Source of the DNA: Hysterangium stoloniferum
Lineage: Eukaryota; Basidiomycota; Agaricomycetes; Hysterangiales; Hysterangiaceae
DNA length: 64,000 nucleotides
Direction of reading: 5' to 3'
Assembly (NCBI GenBank): GCA_015178975.1
Contig: WHVD01000005.1
Span: forward strand, 868,001 to 932,000
A program made the position numbers and the translations under genes. Numbering within the stretch: position 1 is the first letter of the stretch; each line of letters starts with the position of its first letter. Of this stretch, positions 59,480 through 64,000 are shown piece by piece. The notes under the pieces are model-generated. The model ran no database searches, was not told the DNA's origin, and was given only the letters and a program-made list of their open reading frames with translations.

Positions 59480-60848
59480 CCTGCATAAGGCCATCAAACT
59501 GTTGGAATTTTGGAACTGACTCGGTCCCTAACATGGCGCCGGCTGAAGGCCCAAATTTCCAATCTCAAGTATGCTCCTCAGTTCATGAAAAACGCAGGGT
59601 GTCCACAAGACTTGTCTTATTTTGGAAGATGCCCAGGGAACGATATTCTCTAGAGAATTCTCTGGGATGTACAAAAAATCGCGGGCATTTTTAGAAATTT
59701 GGACATCTGGTATATATCTTTTACAAATTGATGACGATATTCCGAGACCGAGAGTTGGAGCCTCGGAGTTGTGTAATTGATACTTACGTGGGGCTGTCTG
59801 GTCTTTTTTTGTAGTCGGGGTGCATGAGCCTCCCTGTGTTCCATTTTGCAAATGGGGTGTATGTCAAGGGATTTATGTGGCCAAGGCCTGTAGCTGGCAA
59901 AGCACGATGGGCTGTATTCAATGTTATTACAAGTGCCAATTTTATCATAAGTAGACAGTAGACATAAGCTGTATTGAGTATCTTACGACATACCGAACAA
60001 GTCTCAATCTACACCATGACAATATTAATGATTAGCGCCAAAGAAATTGACACAATTACAGTCATTATCAATACCCTATTGAAATCTGTCAGTAACCCAT
60101 TAAGGGCATCGATAGACATATTTCATTAGATGGCGGGAGAAAAATTAAATCCACTCGGCGCACTATCTGACGATCATGGCGTGTCACTTAACACCACCCA
60201 CTTGTCAGGGCAATCGAAGCTCAGCTCGTAAAATTACATCACCCCACACGCCAACGGTGGGTAATCTGACTCCCAATGAGTGTACAGCCACCGAAATCAA
60301 GTCGAGGTACTGATCTGACTGATTTCGGAGGAACTTCGGCGACCGTGGTTTTGGTGGGGGTGGAAATGGGCGCTCTCAATTTGTCCCGGGAATTCATCGT
60401 TATGTGCTCATCCGGATACTTGCCATGTCTCCATGCCCGCGCTTTAGCACAGCGGCCCTGAAAATAAGTGCCGGGGCGGTGACAACTAGCTAGCATCTCT
60501 TGATCCGAGAACAGCAATTGGGCTGCGTCCTGTACAATTATCATAATCCACGCGTGTCAAATTCATGCCCAGGGTATTTTTGAAGGAAAAATATTAGATG
60601 GAGCCTGAGGCCTGAGCACCGGCACCGCTGGCTCGTCTGCGCGTCATTGTGGTGCAGGCAGATCTTTGATGATACGGACGCCACATCTCCCTATGAGTGC
60701 TGCTCCACCTGCATCAGCTATACGCAATAGGATTTCTTAAGCAGAAGCTGTAATTCTTGATTAACATTACGTAAGCACATGTGGGGAATGTTCAGAAGAC
60801 CTCAGTGATAGATTAAGCAACTTTTTGGTAACAAGTCGATTACTAACT

Positions 60849-60960
60849 GGATGACTCTCCGTAGCACTAAAACTCTAAGTTTCTAATTCAAACTGACACC
60901 TGTCACAGCTGTCAGTTTGAATCAGAAACTTAAGAGTTTTAGTGCTACGGAGAGTCATCC
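60849..60960. repeat. Long foldback (inverted repeat), about 50-bp arms, 11-nt loop
   Basis: The left arm 60849-60898 (starts GGATGACTCTCCGTAGCAC) and right arm 60910-60960 (ends GTGCTACGGAGAGTCATCC) are complementary over their whole length except for one extra base and one mismatch. The loop is CCTGTCACAGC. No flanking gene uses it. It could be a small foldback mobile element (MITE-like), a hairpin RNA source, or a recent inverted duplication. Confidence 0.92.
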
Positions 60961-62038
60961 ACTGTCGAAGGTGGTGGCGCTGAAAAGGTTGACCTCGAAA
61001 ACAGGCGCAAATTAATGACCCTCGGACAAGCGCTCGGCCAGGGGGACTGGGACCCGCTATTGCAAATCCTGGGTCCCGTGTCAAACTCAGGGCGTATCGG
61101 AGCGGCACGCGTGCAAATAGTTGGCAAAAGTTTACTGAGCTCGAAATTTTATGTATATTAAGTAGTCTACGTGTACTGAAAATCGCTGTCACGGTTTCCA
61201 TCCACACTGCTTTCCTTTTGCGACAAGGTCTTCCGCCTATATTATGGCGTCATTACCCTGCGTGTACAGGAAAGTAGATATGGGGTGAACGGCACTCCGA
61301 CAAGGAGATAGTGACACCCGAATGCGCGCAAGGTTAGTGACGAAGCACTCTAGTTGATGTCACATACATTACAACAGCAAGCCCACCACTTATCTACAAG
61401 AGCGGTCAGGGGTTATCTGGGTCTTTCATATTATTTTCTCATGTTGCAGAGAGCTCACCCCAAAAGCATTCCACTATTTATGGGACCAAAAAGAAATAAA
61501 AATCGAGCTCAGGAATGGCCATGTTATGGGCCACAGTCATGGTTTCTGGAACCTGGACAAGAACGAAGGCATTGCTTGGTTTCGGAATTGATGACACCTA
61601 CATTTTTGACAAAGCCACGAATTAATGTTAGTCTGGAACAAATAAACGCTTCGCAATTTATCAAATACGCAAATACGTTCGTTCAGACAAGCGAGGCTTC
61701 CAATAAGCATACAAACCATCGTGAATAGGCGACCAAAGACGTACATTGTACTAAGCCAAGTAAGGAGTGGGTAAGGAGAGGATTGCGAAACACAACTTGG
61801 ACACAGCACGAACATGGGAGAGATCAGAGAACGAGAGGGAGACATAAGATTCCAAAGAACAGAAAAGATGAAGAGAAGTCTAAGCATCAAGATTCAATGT
61901 ACTGGATAGGACTCGGCGCAAAATTAGCGCCCATATGGTTGAATGGAAGAAGTAAGATAGACGTCGACCTGAGTTTGAGGCTTTTCCTTCATTTATTTTG
62001 TTCCTCATTTCGCGTCCGCCGGTATTGCTACTGGGGCC

Positions 62039-63580
62039 TCACCTCTGAGAGTGTCCATACGGAGGTGGGTACGGCACAAACCCTGGTGCTGGAGCTGGCT
62101 GTGCAACGGCAGGATAGTGTTGAATGTATGGCTGGGGCTGGGGTTGAGGTGGCTGCATGAAATTTACGGATGCCATCTGATGATGACCCATATAGATTTG
62201 CTGCGGCTCAACATGATGAGGTTGCTGTTGGTGGTGTTGATTGAGTTGATATGGATTATACGTCGGTGGAGGCATGACCCCCGGATGTGGGTGTTGTTGT
62301 TGTTGCTGACGCTGTTGGTGTTGTTGGGGATATGCGAGAGCAGGGGAAGGTCCAGGAACTGAGCCAGTGAAATAGGGGTGCGTGAGTGCCTCGGCGGCAG
62401 TGAGTCGCTCCATAGGATCGAACTGCAATAAGCGTTCGAGAAGATCCATGGCTGATGGTAAGCCGGTCAGTACGCAGAAATGGGATAGGCAAGCAGCAGG
62501 AAAGCTTCACCTTGAGCATTGGCTTTCGGCACAACATTCTGCCATGGAATCTTGGAATATCTGGGATACTGCTTCATTACAACATCCGGAGACAGACTCT
62601 AGGCATCGCGAAAAATCAAAAAAAAAAATTCAATAAAGCACACAAGTGTTTTTGATATACCACTACGTACCGCTTCCTGAGCAATCTTCCTTAGTGTTCT
62701 ATCATCGGGTGTTCCAAGAATTTTCATAATATGGAGAAGTTGATCTTGATTGTCCCTTCCTCTGAAGAGGGGGCTACCTTGGATCATTTCGGCGAAAATA
62801 CACCCACAGGACCAAACGTCGATCGATGTACTGTAAGTACGGGAGCCAAGGAGGACATCTGGTGCTCTGTACCATAAGGTGACGACCTGCGGAATGTAAG
62901 AAAAGTAGGGTGGCAATAGTATGGCCACCTACTTCGTTGGAAAATGTGTTTACGGGCACACCAAACGCTCTGGCAAGACCAAAGTCGCCCAATTTCAGCT
63001 CGCCCTTGCGGTTTATAAGAAGATTCTGAGGCTTCAGATCACGGTGGAGCACCCTATTCTCGTGACAAAATGCTGTACCCTTCAGCAGTTGATACATGAA
63101 GCTACGAACCGTCAGCGGATCAAGTGCGCCGCGGTCCCCGTGGGTATCCATGTATTTCTTCAAGTCCTGTTCGCAAAACTCGAAGATAAGAACAAGTTTT
63201 GTCTCAGTGTGAATGACATCGTGCAGGCGGACAATGTTAGTATGCTTTAGCTCCTTCATGAGGGAGATCTCACGGATGGCAGTGGAAGGGGTTCCTTCCT
63301 CGGCATCAAGGTGGATCTCTTTGAGAGCAACGATTTCATTTGTAGTGCGAGATCGGCCCTGCAAATATATATGTAAATAAGACGAAGGGGGATTGACAAG
63401 CTTAACGGACTTTGTAGACTGTAGCGTATGTACCCTAGCAAATGACTCAGTACTGGCACCAACGCACATCGTGGGTGTCTCACCTCTCCTAACTTCTCCA
63501 GCTGTAACGGCAATATAATAATTAGGAATTCGCTCTTTATCAGTTAAGGATCTGCGCACTTGAATGTAGTTCATAGACAT
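62039..63580 (-). CDS. PHO85: Cyclin-dependent kinase Pho85/CDK5 type with Gln/Pro-rich tail
   Basis: CDK that with several cyclins controls phosphate, glycogen and polarity. Start at 63580 (MSMNYIQ), then [27 protein letters not shown] and [20 protein letters not shown] (PSTAIRE helix). Catalytic motifs are [39 protein letters not shown] and [20 protein letters not shown], then [20 protein letters not shown]. The late lobe is [19 protein letters not shown] and [27 protein letters not shown]. The C-terminal extension of about 110 residues is rich in Q, P, H and Y ([18 protein letters not shown] and others), longer than in yeast, ending PPPYGHSQR at 62039. The first three exons are only 21, 18 and 24 nt. 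An alternative start at 63595 adds five residues. Confidence 0.93.
63411..63580 (-). other. Three tiny first exons of PHO85
   Basis: Exons 63560-63580 (21 nt, MSMNYIQ), 63484-63501 (18 nt, LEKLGE) and 63411-63434 (24 nt, GTYATVYK) are joined in phase 0 to GRSRTTNE. Together they encode the start of the kinase Gly-rich loop. Confidence 0.82.
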
Positions 63581-63825
63581 GACGCTGTGTGGCAATGTGA
63601 GCGTGGGTGATGATGAACGAGCACTAACTACTCACAAGAAAATACAGGAAACACAAAAAGGAGTCTAATGGGCGTAAGATGGAAGAGAAGGAAAGGATTA
63701 GTTATATGAGGGTATCCGACAAAGGTCGTAGATGATAGGCGAACAGGAGGGGGTTAGTTGATCTAACCAGAATATAGACGCTCGTGTACTTATTTTGCTT
63801 TTCTAGTAACTTACTTACAAGTACC
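63581..63825. promoter_or_regulatory. Divergent promoter, PHO85 (-) / Utp5-like gene (+)
   Basis: 245 bp between two divergent start codons. A minus-strand open stretch at 63702-63890 with a hydrophobic run (LFFFALLLMVLVSKLL) overlaps this region and the start of the Utp5-like exon. It lacks room for its own promoter and I take it as spurious. Confidence 0.45.
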
Positions 63826-64000
63826 ATGAGCAGCAGGGCAAAGAAAAACAGGCCCGCCTCGACGAGTGCTATATCCTTACCGAAGGTCATTGACTCCTCT
63901 GCTCACACGTCTTTAGGCTACTTCTCACCCGACGCTGAGCTCTTTGCTCTCGTCGTTCTCGCCGTCGACAAGCATCGTCTCCGTATATTCGATGCAGCCA
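63826..64000 (+). CDS. UTP5: U3 snoRNP subunit Utp5/WDR43-like, N terminus only (cut by window end)
   Basis: Start of a plus-strand gene running off the window. From ATG at 63826 the frame is open to the end: MSSRAKKNRPASTSAISLPK, then HTSLGYFSPDAELFALVVLA and VDKHRLRIFDAA. The SPDAxLFAL...DKHRLRIFD pattern is the first WD40 blade of Utp5/WDR43, a t-UTP component of the small-subunit processome in 18S rRNA maturation. A basic, Ser-rich leader before it fits a nucleolar protein. With only 58 residues visible the assignment is probable, not certain. Confidence 0.6.
   Translation, partial: MSSRAKKNRPASTSAISLPKVIDSSAHTSLGYFSPDAELFALVVLAVDKHRLRIFDAA

Larger units (their letters stand above)
58443..62038. 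other. Gene-free stretch of about 3.6 kb with several inverted and direct repeats
   Basis: No open reading frame here has a recognisable domain, and short frames on both strands overlap at random. It contains a CACGTG box and hairpin (58726-58758), direct repeats near 58889-58930, a CGCCATCAT microsatellite (59448-59479) and a long foldback (60849-60960). A purine-rich stretch (61790-61880) near the right end may belong to the 3' UTR of the kinase. I found no transposase or reverse transcriptase remnant. Confidence 0.55.

Noticed and set aside
60239..60544. 101-codon minus-strand frame in the gene-free block
   Set aside because: No recognisable motif, an opposing frame of similar quality, and no splice context.
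63702..63890. Minus-strand 62-codon frame with a hydrophobic helix
   Set aside because: It overlaps the start of the better-supported Utp5-like exon and fills the PHO85 promoter. No homology recognised.
1..64000. CRISPR arrays, bacterial operons, prophage or retroelement genes
   Set aside because: No regularly spaced repeats, no Shine-Dalgarno-led gene strings, and no reverse transcriptase, integrase or transposase motif seen; the DNA is fungal and spliced throughout.

Overview
The window is intron-dense fungal nuclear DNA. The fungal-specific families (GH72 glucanosyltransferase with a CBM43 module, SUR7/PalI, Atg26-type sterol glucosyltransferase, Ssk2-type MAP3K, Pho85, Ric1) and the many GT-AG introns of about 45-60 nt point to a filamentous basidiomycete, probably an Agaricomycete. 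This is inference from gene style, and I cannot name the species. Reading frames had to be joined across introns by eye, so inner exon edges are approximate and outer limits are the best-supported start and stop codons.

Layout. 296-3287 (-): peroxisomal ABCD half-transporter. 4336-6247 (-): RRM plus CCHC-knuckle SR-like RNA-binding protein. 6386-8385 (-): GPI-anchored GH72. 8748-9911 (-): SUR7/PalI membrane protein. 10186-15360 (+): sterol 3-beta-glucosyltransferase ATG26. 15427-16936 (-): IPNS-like 2-oxoglutarate/Fe(II) oxygenase. 17258-21078 (-): RIC1. 21368-22229 (-): Ups1-type PRELI protein. 22397-23856 (-): metallo-beta-lactamase-fold hydrolase. 24300-26685 (-): DRG1/Rbg1 GTPase. 26831-31309 (+): Ssk2-type MAP3K. 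31589-34033 (-): unknown multi-pass membrane protein with a Ser/Thr/Asp-rich ectodomain. 34705-35365 (-): Ups2/slowmo-type PRELI protein. 35641-about 41990 (-): ABCC/MRP transporter. 42654-44659 (-): malate synthase. 45592-48560 (-): F-BAR RhoGAP. 48649-51352 (-): Pif1 helicase with an RNase H1-type hybrid-binding domain at its N terminus. 51766-53689 (-): SYLF-SH3 (Ysc84/Lsb3). 53877-55511 (+): Fpg/MutM-type DNA glycosylase. 56411-58442 (-): DHA1-like MFS transporter. 58443-62038: gene-free stretch with a long foldback. 62039-63580 (-): Pho85 CDK. 63826 to the window end (+): N terminus of a Utp5/WDR43-like protein.

The genes are mostly housekeeping and do not form a biosynthetic cluster. 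Some share themes: peroxisomal fatty-acid and glyoxylate metabolism (ABCD transporter, malate synthase), mitochondrial phospholipid transfer (two PRELI proteins), cell surface and endocytosis (GH72, SUR7, F-BAR RhoGAP, SYLF-SH3), and signalling (MAP3K, Pho85).

The most notable observations are the hybrid-binding-domain/Pif1 fusion, a run of five consecutive exons of 20 nt or less at the start of DRG1 (with similar tiny exons in PHO85 and the RRM gene), a GC-AG intron in ATG26, a near-perfect foldback with 50-bp arms at 60849-60960, and the orphan membrane protein at 31589-34033.
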